A stretch of DNA of 13,696 nucleotides, taken from contig JALQYS010000417.1 in the NCBI GenBank assembly GCA_023254015.1, forward strand, positions 1-13,696, given 5' to 3'. The notes under the pieces were generated by a model. It saw nothing but the letters and a program-made list of their open reading frames with translations, searched no databases and had not been told where the DNA came from. The translations under genes and the position numbers were made by a program. Below, piece by piece: positions 1 to 7,733 of this stretch; the stretch's first letter is position 1, and the number at the start of each line of letters is the position of its first letter. Source of the DNA: Paracoccaceae bacterium (GTDB lineage Bacteria > Pseudomonadota > Alphaproteobacteria > Rhodobacterales > Rhodobacteraceae).

Positions 1-91
1 CTTCACTGCCATTCAAGGCTCGCGAGACCGTTGCCGTGGAGACACCTGCCAACTTGGCTATGTCTGACATTTGCAGTTTTCTTTTTTCCAC
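1..91 (-). CDS. LacI-family transcriptional regulator, N-terminus only (runs off left edge)
   Basis: Read on the minus strand, this stretch encodes a typical LacI/GalR N-terminal DNA-binding helix-turn-helix: the residues MSDIAKLAGVSTATVSRALN are the classic recognition segment of the family. In-frame start choices are a GTG at 91-89 (giving VEKRKLQ before the motif) or the ATG at 70-68. An in-frame TAA lies two codons upstream of the GTG, so the start cannot be much further out. Only about 30 codons are visible; the ligand-binding domain lies outside the window. The family represses sugar or polysaccharide genes and releases DNA on binding a small sugar-like ligand. It is divergent from gmd with about 80 bp between them, so control of the glycan cluster is plausible but is inference. 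No strong ribosome binding site is seen for either start. Confidence 0.85.
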   Translation of the reverse strand, partial: MEKRKLQMSDIAKLAGVSTATVSRALNGSE

Positions 92-171
92 GCTTTAAAC
101 AGTCAGAAGGTCCGCCCCCCGCATCAAGCCCACGAGTTTGATGCGAGCGCCCTTAACACAGGTATTTGCAT
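92..171. promoter_or_regulatory. Divergent intergenic region with an 8-bp inverted repeat ahead of gmd
   Basis: This short gap must hold the promoters of both the LacI-type gene and gmd. A perfect inverted repeat, CGCATCAA at 120-127 and TTGATGCG at 138-145, is separated by 10 bases. It could be an operator or a 5'-UTR hairpin; there is no T run, so it is not a normal terminator. A weak sigma70-like pair on plus, TTGCAG at 71-76 and TTTAAA at 94-99 with 17 bases between, is possible but only partly matches consensus. The assignment to LacI binding is inference: LacI sites are usually more compact palindromes. Confidence 0.35.
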
Positions 172-1296
172 ATGACAAAGAAGGCATTGATTACGGGCAT
201 CACGGGACAAGATGGCTCCTATCTCGCTGAATTTCTTTTGGAAAAAGGGTATGAGGTACATGGCATTAAGCGCCGCGCCTCGCTCTTCAATACTCAGCGC
301 GTAGACCATATCTATCAGGACCCGCATATCGATAATGCGCGCTTCAAGCTTCATTATGGCGATCTGACTGACACCTCCAACCTCACCCGCATCATGCGCG
401 AGGTGGAACCCGACGAGGTCTACAATCTCGGCGCACAAAGCCATGTTGCGGTCAGCTTCGAGGCTCCGGAATATACCGCTGATGTGGATGCGATTGGCAC
501 GTTGCGCCTGCTGGAGGCAATACGCTTCCTCGGGTTGGAAAAGAAGACCCGCTTCTATCAGGCATCGACCTCGGAACTCTACGGCCTCGTGCAGGAAATT
601 CCACAACGCGAGACCACGCCCTTCCACCCGCGCAGCCCCTATGCGGTGGCCAAGCTTTATGCCTACTGGATCTGCGTGAATTATCGCGAGGCCTACGGGA
701 TCTATGCCTGCAATGGCATTTTGTTCAACCACGAAAGCCCACGCCGCGGCGAGACCTTCGTAACCCGCAAGGTTACGAGGGGCCTTGCCAACATCGCGCA
801 GGGGCTGGAGCAGTGCCTCTATATGGGCAATATCGACTCCCTGCGCGACTGGGGCCATGCCAAGGATTATGTGCGCATGCAGTGGATGATGCTTCAGCAG
901 GACGTGCCGGAGGATTTCGTCATCGCCACCGGCGTGCAATATACCGTGCGCGAGTTCATCACCTGGTCGGCACGGGAACTGGGGGTCGAACTGGCCTTCA
1001 CTGGCACGGGCGTAGACGAGATCGCCACCGTAACCTCGGTCAGCGGCGACAAGGCCCCTGCCGTGAAGCCCGGCGATGTCGTAATGCGCATCGACCCGCG
1101 TTATTTCCGCCCGGCTGAGGTGGAGACGCTGCTCGGCGATCCGTCGAAGGCCAAGGAAAAGCTCGGCTGGGTGCCAGAGATCACAGTGCAGGAGATGTGC
1201 GCCGAGATGGTGGCAGAGGATCTGAAGGCCGCGCAACGCCACGCGCTGCTCCGGGCCCATGGCCACGAACTGCCGGTCAGCCTGGAAAATGGCTGA
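172..1296 (+). CDS. gmd: GDP-mannose 4,6-dehydratase
   Basis: Converts GDP-D-mannose to GDP-4-dehydro-6-deoxy-D-mannose with bound NADP, the first step to GDP-L-fucose, in the cytoplasm. The 374-aa product matches E. coli Gmd almost end to end (E. coli is 373 aa). It is an extended short-chain dehydrogenase: Rossmann motif GITGQDG at 9-15, the STSE segment with Thr133 and Glu135, and the YAVAK pair Tyr157/Lys161, which match the catalytic Thr/Glu/Tyr/Lys set of the family. The NHESPRRGETFVTRK substrate-binding stretch is also intact. I chose the ATG at 172; a TTG at 166 would add only two residues and has no family support. It is the first gene of the plus-strand cluster, and the next reading frame opens before its stop. 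The codons in its first third are a little less GC-rich than those of fcl or manC. Function is near certain. Confidence 0.97.
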   Translation: MTKKALITGITGQDGSYLAEFLLEKGYEVHGIKRRASLFNTQRVDHIYQDPHIDNARFKLHYGDLTDTSNLTRIMREVEPDEVYNLGAQSHVAVSFEAPEYTADVDAIGTLRLLEAIRFLGLEKKTRFYQASTSELYGLVQEIPQRETTPFHPRSPYAVAKLYAYWICVNYREAYGIYACNGILFNHESPRRGETFVTRKVTRGLANIAQGLEQCLYMGNIDSLRDWGHAKDYVRMQWMMLQQDVPEDFVIATGVQYTVREFITWSARELGVELAFTGTGVDEIATVTSVSGDKAPAVKPGDVVMRIDPRYFRPAEVETLLGDPSKAKEKLGWVPEITVQEMCAEMVAEDLKAAQRHALLRAHGHELPVSLENG

Positions 1297-2437
1297 CGCG
1301 GGCGAGACGATGACCGCCGCCGCACCCCTCGGGAGCGCGGCGGTCGGGATTACCATGCCACGCAAGGATATGCTGTTCCACATCGGATTGCCGAAGACGG
1401 GCAGCACATCCATACAGGCAGCGCTTGTGACGCTCGGAGACGGGTTGACCACGCGCGGCATCTGCTTTCCCTATGACCGCATCGCTTATGCCGAAGGCTA
1501 CCCGAGCACCGGACTGCCGACGGGAGCGCCACAGACCGACGGGCTGCCCCATTTTTTTGACGTCCCCCAGCGGCGTCCCGGCACGAGCGTTGACTGGGAG
1601 GCTGCAGTTGAGGATTTCCTGAGTGACGACACGGCGCATATGTTCGTTTTCTCTCACGAAAACATGGCTCTGCTGGGAGATCGTCTAAAGCGCGACCGGA
1701 TGAAGATCCTGTCCGGCCGGGCCAACCTGCACTTTCTGGCCTATCTGCGGAACCCGGTCGCATATCTAGATTCGTATTGCCTGCAGTTGGTCTATGGCCA
1801 CGAGTGGATCGAAGCGCGCGCGTCAACCCTGCAGGTCAGGCGCTACATTCAAAAGGGCTTCACCGGGATGTTTGCCCCCTATCGCGCCTTAGGCACGTTG
1901 CACCTGCACGACTTCGACGCCCTGCGAGGAAACGGTGGGTTGCTGGCCGACTTCTTCGAGACGCTCGGCGTCCCCGAACTCGCGGAGCGCGCGGCCGCGC
2001 TGCCGGAGTTGAACAGGCGCAAGCCACGCGCGAACCTGAGTGCGGTGCTGGTGGCGTTGAAGCAGGTGATGCCCCGCAACGATGCTCGCCGCTGGTTTGC
2101 TCTGACCCCCGTCCTGATCCGGGCGGCAGCCGATCTCGAACCACCGATGGCGCATCGCTTCCTGCCGGCCGCGACGGTAGAGTCGATCGAGGCGCGCTGG
2201 CGCGAGGATCGCAGGAACCTCGCCTGGAGCAACGCCCCGTCGGGAGAGCATACCCTGCAAAAGCCCCCGGGGCCTGACAGGCTTTCCTTCAGTCGTGAAT
2301 ATTTCGACGAATTATACCGAAAGGTATCGTCAGACCTGCCCGGCGATCTGCTCGCCAGTCTTCGAACCGTGGAAGCAATGGCCGGGCACGATGTCGAACA
2401 GGGCCTGAAAACGGCCCCAAAGGTATCTATGGAGTAA
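1289..2437 (+). CDS. Sulfotransferase-like protein of a glycan cluster
   Basis: Probable PAPS-dependent sulfotransferase fold, 382 aa from the ATG at 1289, which overlaps the gmd stop by 8 bp. The motif HIGLPKTGSTSIQ (residues about 31-43) is the phosphosulfate-binding loop of the family, and YLRNPVAYLDSYC (152-164) fits the 3'-phosphate-binding Arg...Ser segment. FSHENMAL (121-128) is another stretch I associate with this group. No signal peptide or membrane helix is seen. Other starts are the ATG at 1310, and the ATG at 1355 with GGGA five bases upstream; the last puts the PAPS loop near residue 10, as is usual, so the first 22 residues may not be translated. It lies between gmd and fcl, genes normally adjacent, which suggests sulfation of the fucose-containing glycan. 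The acceptor is unknown. Some proteins of this fold in sugar clusters have no proven sulfotransferase activity. Confidence 0.75.
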   Translation: MADAGETMTAAAPLGSAAVGITMPRKDMLFHIGLPKTGSTSIQAALVTLGDGLTTRGICFPYDRIAYAEGYPSTGLPTGAPQTDGLPHFFDVPQRRPGTSVDWEAAVEDFLSDDTAHMFVFSHENMALLGDRLKRDRMKILSGRANLHFLAYLRNPVAYLDSYCLQLVYGHEWIEARASTLQVRRYIQKGFTGMFAPYRALGTLHLHDFDALRGNGGLLADFFETLGVPELAERAAALPELNRRKPRANLSAVLVALKQVMPRNDARRWFALTPVLIRAAADLEPPMAHRFLPAATVESIEARWREDRRNLAWSNAPSGEHTLQKPPGPDRLSFSREYFDELYRKVSSDLPGDLLASLRTVEAMAGHDVEQGLKTAPKVSME

Positions 2438-2443
2438 TTGGAC

Positions 2444-3418
2444 GTGGCAAGACGTATCTACATAGCGGGCCATCGCGGCATGGTTGGGGGGGCGATCCTG
2501 CGCCGGCTGGAGGCGCGCAAGGCGGCGGGCGAGGATCTGGACCTCATCACCCGCACCCATGCCCAGCTCGATCTCACCAGCCAGGCCCAGGTGCGCGACT
2601 TCATGCAGACCGAACGGCCGGATGTGGTGATCCTCGCAGCCGCGAAGGTGGGCGGCATCCATGCCAACAACGCCTATCCCGCCGACTTCATCTACGAAAA
2701 CCTGATGATCGAGTGCAACGTGATCCATCAGGCCTTCGCGGCCGGGGTCACGCGGCTGCTGCAACTCGGCTCGTCCTGCATCTACCCCCGGGCGGTGCCG
2801 CAGCCGATGCGCGAGGACGCGCTGTTCACCGGCCCGCTCGAGGCCACCAACGAACCCTATGCGGTGGCCAAGATCGCCGGCATCAAGCTCTGCGAGAGCT
2901 ACAACCGCCAGCATGGCGTCGACTACCGCTCGGTGATGCCAACCAACCTCTACGGCCCGGGCGACAACTTCCACCCCCAGAACAGCCATGTGCTGCCCGC
3001 GCTGATCCGCCGCTTCCACGAGGCTGCTGCCGAGGGGCGCGGGAGTGTGACAATCTGGGGGTCGGGCCGGCCGATGCGGGAATTCCTGCATGTCGACGAC
3101 ATGGCGGAGGCCAGCCTTTTCGTGCTCGACCTGCCGAAGGCCGTCTATGACGCCAATACCGAACCGATGCTGAGCCATATCAATGTCGGCTCCGGCAGCG
3201 ACCTGTCGATCCTCGATCTCGCGCATATGGTGGCGCGGGTTACCGGCTATACCGGCCGGATTGAAACCGACCCATCGAAGCCCGACGGCACGATGCGCAA
3301 GCTGATGGACGTATCCCGGCTGGCAGCGATGGGCTGGCGGGCCCGGATCGGCCTTGAGGACGGACTGCAAGACACCTACCGGTGGTTCCTTGACCACCAG
3401 AACACCCTGCGTTCCTGA
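2444..3418 (+). CDS. fcl: GDP-L-fucose synthase (epimerase/reductase)
   Basis: Converts GDP-4-dehydro-6-deoxy-D-mannose to GDP-L-fucose by 3,5-epimerisation and NADPH reduction. The 324-aa product aligns with E. coli Fcl (321 aa) over its whole length. Seen directly: AGHRGMVG Rossmann motif (8-15), LGSSCIYP with Ser110 and Cys112, YAVAK with Tyr139/Lys143, and SHV with His182. These match the Ser107, Cys109, Tyr136, Lys140 and His179 of the E. coli enzyme with a constant offset of three. SKPDGTMRKLMDVSR near the C-terminus is also typical. I chose the GTG at 2444 because GGAG at 2431-2434 is nine bases ahead; a TTG at 2438 would be only three bases from it. It follows the sulfotransferase-like gene by six bases, so translation is probably coupled. 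Confidence 0.96.
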   Translation: MARRIYIAGHRGMVGGAILRRLEARKAAGEDLDLITRTHAQLDLTSQAQVRDFMQTERPDVVILAAAKVGGIHANNAYPADFIYENLMIECNVIHQAFAAGVTRLLQLGSSCIYPRAVPQPMREDALFTGPLEATNEPYAVAKIAGIKLCESYNRQHGVDYRSVMPTNLYGPGDNFHPQNSHVLPALIRRFHEAAAEGRGSVTIWGSGRPMREFLHVDDMAEASLFVLDLPKAVYDANTEPMLSHINVGSGSDLSILDLAHMVARVTGYTGRIETDPSKPDGTMRKLMDVSRLAAMGWRARIGLEDGLQDTYRWFLDHQNTLRS

Positions 3419-3440
3419 ACCCTGTTCGACGAGATTTTCC

Positions 3441-4886
3441 ATGACTCATGCCATTCATCCCATCCTGCTCTGCGGCGGTTCCGGCACCCGGCTCTGGCCG
3501 CTGTCGCGCAAGAGCTACCCCAAGCAGTTCGCCAAGCTGACCGGCGAGGAAAGCCTGTTCCAAACCTCGGCGCGGCGCCTGTCTGGGCTGGGCTTTGCCG
3601 CCCCGGTCGTGGTGACCGGAAGCGATTTCCGCTTCATCGTGCTGGAGCAGCTGGCGGCGGTGGAAACCGCGCCAGCCGCCGTGCTGATCGAGCCCGCAGC
3701 GCGCAACACCGCCCCAGCGATCCTGGCCGCCACGCTGGAAGTCGAGGCGCGCGCGCCCGGAGCGCTGGTGCTGGTAGCGCCATCCGATCAAGTGATCCCA
3801 GACGATGCACGGTTCCGCGCCGCTGTACAGGCCGCCATCCCGGATGCCGAGGCCGGCCGGCTGGTGACCTTCGGTATCCGCCCCGATCGGCCGGAAACTG
3901 GCTACGGTTGGCTGGAGCTGACATCCGATCCCGGTGATTTCGCCCCGGTGGCGCAGCCGCTCAAGCGCTTTGTCGAAAAGCCCGATGCCATCAGCGCGCA
4001 GGTGATGCTCAACGAGGGGCGCTATCTGTGGAATGCCGGAATCTTCCTGTTCACCACCAATGCGCTGATCACCGCCTTTGAAACGCATGACCCCGCCATG
4101 CTAGCGCAGGTGCGCGCTGCAATGGCCGGGTCTGAGCAGGATCTGGCCTTTACCCGGCTCGACCCCGCGCCGTGGGGTGAGGTGGCAGACATCTCGATCG
4201 ACTATGCGGTGATGGAGAAAGCTGCCAACCTGTCGGTTCTACCCTATGGCGGCGAATGGTCAGATCTGGGAGGCTGGGAGGCTGTCTGGCGGGAGGGTGG
4301 CCCTGATGCAACGGGCGTGGTGGTGCATGGTGCAGCCACCGCTATCGACTGTGAGAACAGCTTGCTGCGCTCGGAGGCTGATACCCTGCAACTGGTGGGG
4401 ATCGGGCTGAAGAACATCGTCGCCGTGGCCATGCCCGACGCGGTGCTAATCTCGGACAAGAGCCGTGCTCAAGACGTGAAACTGGCGGTCTCGAAGCTGA
4501 AGGCACAAGGTGCTGCCCAGTCCGAGTCCTTCCCGCGCGACTTCCGCCCCTGGGGCTGGTTCGAGAGCTTGGTTATCGGCTCGCGTTTCCAGGTCAAGCG
4601 TATCGTGGTGCATCCAGGCGCCAGCCTCAGCCTGCAGAGCCACTATCACCGCTCTGAACACTGGATTGTGGTCGAGGGCACTGCCCGCGTCACCATCGAC
4701 GGCGAGGCCCGGTTGCTGAGCGAAAACCAGTCTGTCTATGTCCCGCTCGGTGCGGTTCACCGCATGGAAAACCCTGGCAAGGTCAACATGGTCCTGATCG
4801 AGGTGCAGACCGGAACCTATCTCGGCGAGGATGACATAATCCGCTACGAGGACGTCTATGCCCGAGGTCAGGGCGCGAAGGGCTGA
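3441..4886 (+). CDS. manC: Mannose-1-phosphate guanylyltransferase / mannose-6-phosphate isomerase
   Basis: Bifunctional type II enzyme (the AlgA/XanB/ManC group, about 480 aa; here 481). The N-terminal nucleotidyltransferase makes GDP-mannose from mannose-1-phosphate and GTP: CGGSGTRLWPLSR signature at 11-23, APSDQVI at 113-119, FVEKP at 177-181, WNAGIF at 198-202 region, and SDLGGW near 274-279. The C-terminal cupin domain (about 365-481) isomerises fructose-6-P and mannose-6-P: HYHRSEHW at 401-408 and PLGAVHRMENPG at 435-446 hold the metal-binding and active-site residues. The ATG at 3441 is chosen because homology begins there; upstream in-frame sequence belongs to fcl. The ribosome site is weak (GACGAGAT). 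It feeds Gmd with substrate. The linking enzyme, phosphomannomutase, is not in the window and must be supplied elsewhere. Confidence 0.96.
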   Translation: MTHAIHPILLCGGSGTRLWPLSRKSYPKQFAKLTGEESLFQTSARRLSGLGFAAPVVVTGSDFRFIVLEQLAAVETAPAAVLIEPAARNTAPAILAATLEVEARAPGALVLVAPSDQVIPDDARFRAAVQAAIPDAEAGRLVTFGIRPDRPETGYGWLELTSDPGDFAPVAQPLKRFVEKPDAISAQVMLNEGRYLWNAGIFLFTTNALITAFETHDPAMLAQVRAAMAGSEQDLAFTRLDPAPWGEVADISIDYAVMEKAANLSVLPYGGEWSDLGGWEAVWREGGPDATGVVVHGAATAIDCENSLLRSEADTLQLVGIGLKNIVAVAMPDAVLISDKSRAQDVKLAVSKLKAQGAAQSESFPRDFRPWGWFESLVIGSRFQVKRIVVHPGASLSLQSHYHRSEHWIVVEGTARVTIDGEARLLSENQSVYVPLGAVHRMENPGKVNMVLIEVQTGTYLGEDDIIRYEDVYARGQGAKG

Positions 4887-5014
4887 AAGGGCCACTTCTC
4901 CGGGGAGTTGCCACTCACCCGCAAGTCACCCTAGATAGTGGGAACGGTCGGGCAATCCGGGCGTTCTTCCACCATCGCCCGGTATTACCGCCACAACCCG
5001 GATACACACGCGCC
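4887..5014 (+). promoter_or_regulatory. 128-bp gap within the glycan cluster, weak candidate promoter
   Basis: This is the longest gap inside the plus-strand cluster, where other junctions touch or overlap. A weak sigma70-like pair is present: TTGCCA at 4908-4913 (five of six to the -35 consensus) and TAGATA at 4932-4937 (poor -10) with 18 bases between. It may start a second transcript for the glycosyltransferase half. No terminator hairpin with a T run is seen, so read-through from manC is equally possible. Confidence 0.25.
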
Positions 5015-6181
5015 ATGACGTCCCCTTCCGCCGCCCAAGCCGCTTCCCTGTATCCAACGCAGGGGGCTAGTCCCCTGACAATACTGCATACCGGCGGCCT
5101 ACCGCAGGAGGGGCTAGCAGCCCTTGCGGCAGCGCTGACGGAAGGAGACCAGGTGCTCGCTTTTTCGCTGGCGGCGGCAGAGGCGGCGCTGTCCGGAGGC
5201 CATCGCCTTGCGCTGCTCTGGACCCCGGCTGAGACGGTCTTGACCGGGGCATTTGCACAGGGCCTGTCACCCGGTCGCGCCTTGATGAACTGGGCGCAGG
5301 AAGCCGGAGCGCTGCTCGAATTGTTCCGCCGCAACCGTCGGCGAATCGTTATGGTTCCCGGCGATCTCCTTGCCGGGGCGGCTGGCAGGGCGCAGTTGGC
5401 TGAGTGGCTGGACCTGCCACAAGTCCCCGCACAGCCCGAAGTCCCCGCCGCACCACGATTGCCCGGAATTCTCGCGCTTCTGGCAGCCCCTTGCTACGCA
5501 GAATGGCGTGATGTGCAGGAGGAACTCCGCGCGAGCAGCGTCGGCATGTCCGAACATGCACTAACCGGCGCAGATCTGGAGGATCTCGCGGCGGAACTGG
5601 CGGACTGGCGGGCACAGTCCACAAGGATCAGCCTTCTACAGGACCGGCTTGCCAACAGGCAGCGGTTGCTTGACGCGGCCCTGACCGAGGGCGCCGCACT
5701 GCGCGGCGCCGTAAGCGAGTTGCTGGCAGAAATGCATGAATCTACCGGCCATCCGGCCACAGAAGAGGTTGAAACCGCCCTTCTGCGCGATCAACTCGCC
5801 CTGATGCAAGGTGTGATGGAGGAGATGCAGGCAGCCACGGCCGGGTGTGCCACCGTCGAAGAGACGGCCGCCCTCCAGACTGCTCTTGCCACGGCCGAGC
5901 AGAATACCGCACGCGCGCTGGCCGAAGCTCGCGCAGCGGCCGAGGCTAGACTTGAGGTCGAGGGAAATCTGGCGGAGGCGCTAGCCGAAGCCCGCGCAGC
6001 GGTCGAGGCTCGGCTTGAGGTCGAGGGAAATCTGGCGGAGGCACGGGCAGAGATCGAGGGCATGCGCCGTGAATTGGAGGATCGCCGCGCGCATGAGGCT
6101 GCGATCTACCGCTCACACTCCTGGCGCGTTACAGCCCCTCTGCGCAGGGTCAGCCTGTTTCTAGGCCGACATCGCGGCTGA
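5015..6181 (+). CDS. Unrecognised protein with C-terminal coiled coil and tandem 21-residue repeat
   Basis: A 388-aa protein I cannot assign to a named family. Residues about 20-135 look like a folded domain (HTGGLPQEG, then WTPAETVLTGAF, then LLELFRRNRRRIVMVPG). A Pro-rich linker (about 137-150) leads to a long, mostly helical, Ala/Glu/Arg-rich segment (about 185-365) with coiled-coil character. It contains two copies of a 21-residue unit at 301-321 and 322-342, exactly three heptads each. The C-terminus, IYRSHSWRVTAPLRRV, is a Ser-x-Ser-Trp-Arg-x-Thr-x-Pro-Leu-Arg motif that I associate with tails of proteins in bacterial polysaccharide clusters. No signal peptide or clear membrane helix. 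The ATG at 5015 has no good ribosome site. It precedes the 178-aa gene by 44 bp. An organising or scaffold role for glycan assembly is speculation. Confidence 0.85.
   Translation: MTSPSAAQAASLYPTQGASPLTILHTGGLPQEGLAALAAALTEGDQVLAFSLAAAEAALSGGHRLALLWTPAETVLTGAFAQGLSPGRALMNWAQEAGALLELFRRNRRRIVMVPGDLLAGAAGRAQLAEWLDLPQVPAQPEVPAAPRLPGILALLAAPCYAEWRDVQEELRASSVGMSEHALTGADLEDLAAELADWRAQSTRISLLQDRLANRQRLLDAALTEGAALRGAVSELLAEMHESTGHPATEEVETALLRDQLALMQGVMEEMQAATAGCATVEETAALQTALATAEQNTARALAEARAAAEARLEVEGNLAEALAEARAAVEARLEVEGNLAEARAEIEGMRRELEDRRAHEAAIYRSHSWRVTAPLRRVSLFLGRHRG
5915..6040 (+). repeat. Two tandem copies of a 63-bp unit inside the coiled-coil gene
   Basis: Copy one is 5915-5977 and copy two is 5978-6040. 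They differ at only a few positions and the second half, from CTTGAGGTCGAGGGAAATCT on, is identical. The period of 63 bp keeps frame and encodes 21 residues (ALAEARAAAEARLEVEGNLAE, then the same with one Ala to Val change is the pattern), which is three heptads. It reads as a recent in-frame duplication that lengthens the coiled coil without breaking its register. Confidence 0.95.
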
Positions 6182-6225
6182 CCCGCACCACCACGAGCGG
6201 CCCTCCACAAACCGAGGATGAAACC

Positions 6226-6762
6226 ATGATACACAACCTTCATCTGGGCCCCGAAGCCGATGCCAGCCATGCCCTCGCCCTTCTGCGAGCGATGGGAATG
6301 GACGCGCCTGTCGAGCCAGGCCAACATCTAGTGCCGGGGTTATTCTTTTCCTGCGACCCCGACGGAGAGGTCCGTATCCAATGCCGAAGCCGCCCCGATC
6401 ACCTGCTCGACATCACGCTAGATGTGGCACGCCCCGGCAGATGGCTGGCGCTGCATCTTGCGCTTGGCCCGGTGGACCTGACGGGCAAAGAGGCGGTTGG
6501 CTTCATCTGCAAAAGCCAGAGCCCGGTCACCACCACCTTCCAGCCGTGCCTGCGCTCGGGGCGCGAGGGCGAGGGGTTTACCGACCAGTTCTTTCGCAAG
6601 TCGGTGCTAACCTTTGGCCATCCCGGGCTACATCTGGATACGATCCTGCCCGAAACCATCCCTTCCATGCCGGTTCGGGCCCCTTGGCGCGAACTGGTCT
6701 TCTTCTTCCGTCCGGAGACCAGCCACATCGACCTTCAGGATCTGAGACTCTTCATCATATGA
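6226..6762 (+). CDS. Unrecognised 178-aa protein coupled to a glycosyltransferase
   Basis: No family recognised. The protein is compact, with alternating hydrophobic residues that suggest beta structure (LLDITLDV, RWLALHLAL, ELVFFFRPE), and ends LQDLRLFII. No signal peptide or membrane helix. Conserved-looking pieces are FQPCLRSGREGEGFTDQFF (about 107-125) and PWRELVFFF (about 153-161). The ATG at 6226 has a good ribosome site, GAGGA at 6214-6218, seven bases ahead. Its stop overlaps the next start as ATGA at 6759-6762, so translation is coupled to the family 2 glycosyltransferase, suggesting a partner or accessory role. A carbohydrate-binding-like beta sandwich is one possibility from the strand pattern only. 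Confidence 0.85.
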   Translation: MIHNLHLGPEADASHALALLRAMGMDAPVEPGQHLVPGLFFSCDPDGEVRIQCRSRPDHLLDITLDVARPGRWLALHLALGPVDLTGKEAVGFICKSQSPVTTTFQPCLRSGREGEGFTDQFFRKSVLTFGHPGLHLDTILPETIPSMPVRAPWRELVFFFRPETSHIDLQDLRLFII

Positions 6763-7733
6763 AAGTCGCACTGGTCATCCCGGTCTGGAACGACCCGGAA
6801 GGTCTGATGCGGCTTCTGGTGCAAGCGCAGGAGCTGGCTTGGGTGTCGCAAATCGTGGTTGCCGACGACGCCTCTGATCCGCCCTGCGGCCCCGGCATGG
6901 CCGGGCTGCCGGCAGCGGTGGCGGCGGATACCCGGCTGCTATGGCTGCGCAGCGATACGCGGCGCGGCCCCGGCAATGCTCGCAACCATGGGCTAGACCA
7001 TGTAACGGCGGAGCATGTGCTGTTCTTCGATTCCGACGACCTGTTTCTACCCGCGATGACCGACCTGATGCAGGCGCTTGGCGGACGGCTGTTCGACTTT
7101 TGCCTGTTTCGCCATGTCGACAGCCGAACCCGTGGCACCTCCTGCCCGGGCCCGATGCCTTATGACGAGGCGCTTTGGCAGGAGGCGGGGGCAATCGAGC
7201 CCCCTGCCCCGCTGCGTCCCGGCGCAGAAATCCGGCTCTGCGGGTTGTCAGCCTATCCTTGGAACAAAATCTACCGCACCGCCTTTCTACGCGAGCACGC
7301 CATCCGCTGCACCCCGATCACCGTTCATGAAGATATCGAGTTGCACTGGCTGAGCTTTCTCCACGGCCGTGACATCCTGGTCTCACGCCATGCAGGCTGC
7401 TATCACGTTGTGCGCGAGGCGGGTGACAGGCTGACCAACCGGCGGGATAAGGTCCGGCTAGAAGTATTCACCGGGCTCGACGCCGTGCAGGCGGCGCTGC
7501 GGCAGCATCCGCGGGGACCGGACTTCATGGCCCCCTTCACCGATTTTACCCTGCAGCTCTTCGATTGGATCTCGGCGACAATCGAACCGGGGCTGCAGGC
7601 GGAATTCGCCGACCGAGCCCGCCGCCATCTTCGCGACACCCTACCAGAGCCGGCCTTCACGCTGCTGGCGCTGCGCGCGCCTGCACTGGCCGGGCGGGTC
7701 ATTCGGCGGATCTGGGGGACATCATGCGACTGA
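6759..7733 (+). CDS. Family 2 glycosyltransferase (GT-A fold)
   Basis: A 324-aa inverting glycosyltransferase of the GT2 type, acting at the cytoplasmic side on a growing glycan. Seen: KVALVIPVWNDPEGL at the N-terminus, VVADDAS (33-39) for nucleotide binding, RGPGNARNHGLD (69-80), the metal-binding FFDSDD (89-94), PWNKIYR (167-173), and HEDIELHW (190-197) holding the likely catalytic acid. The motif order is that of family members that transfer a sugar to a lipid-linked or polysaccharide acceptor. Sugar donor and acceptor cannot be told from sequence. The ATG at 6759 overlaps the upstream stop as ATGA, and its own stop overlaps the next gene by 10 bp, so it sits in a tightly coupled run. No membrane segments are obvious. 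Confidence 0.9.
   Translation: MKVALVIPVWNDPEGLMRLLVQAQELAWVSQIVVADDASDPPCGPGMAGLPAAVAADTRLLWLRSDTRRGPGNARNHGLDHVTAEHVLFFDSDDLFLPAMTDLMQALGGRLFDFCLFRHVDSRTRGTSCPGPMPYDEALWQEAGAIEPPAPLRPGAEIRLCGLSAYPWNKIYRTAFLREHAIRCTPITVHEDIELHWLSFLHGRDILVSRHAGCYHVVREAGDRLTNRRDKVRLEVFTGLDAVQAALRQHPRGPDFMAPFTDFTLQLFDWISATIEPGLQAEFADRARRHLRDTLPEPAFTLLALRAPALAGRVIRRIWGTSCD

Noticed and set aside
128..137. Intrinsic terminator at the inverted repeat before gmd
   Set aside because: The stem has no following T run and lies in a divergent promoter region.
124..1461. A 445-codon open frame on the minus strand across gmd
   Set aside because: It is antisense to gmd, whose protein is conserved from end to end; long antisense frames are common in high-GC DNA.
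2330..3442. A 370-codon minus-strand open frame across fcl
   Set aside because: It lies antisense to fcl and shows no recognisable domain.
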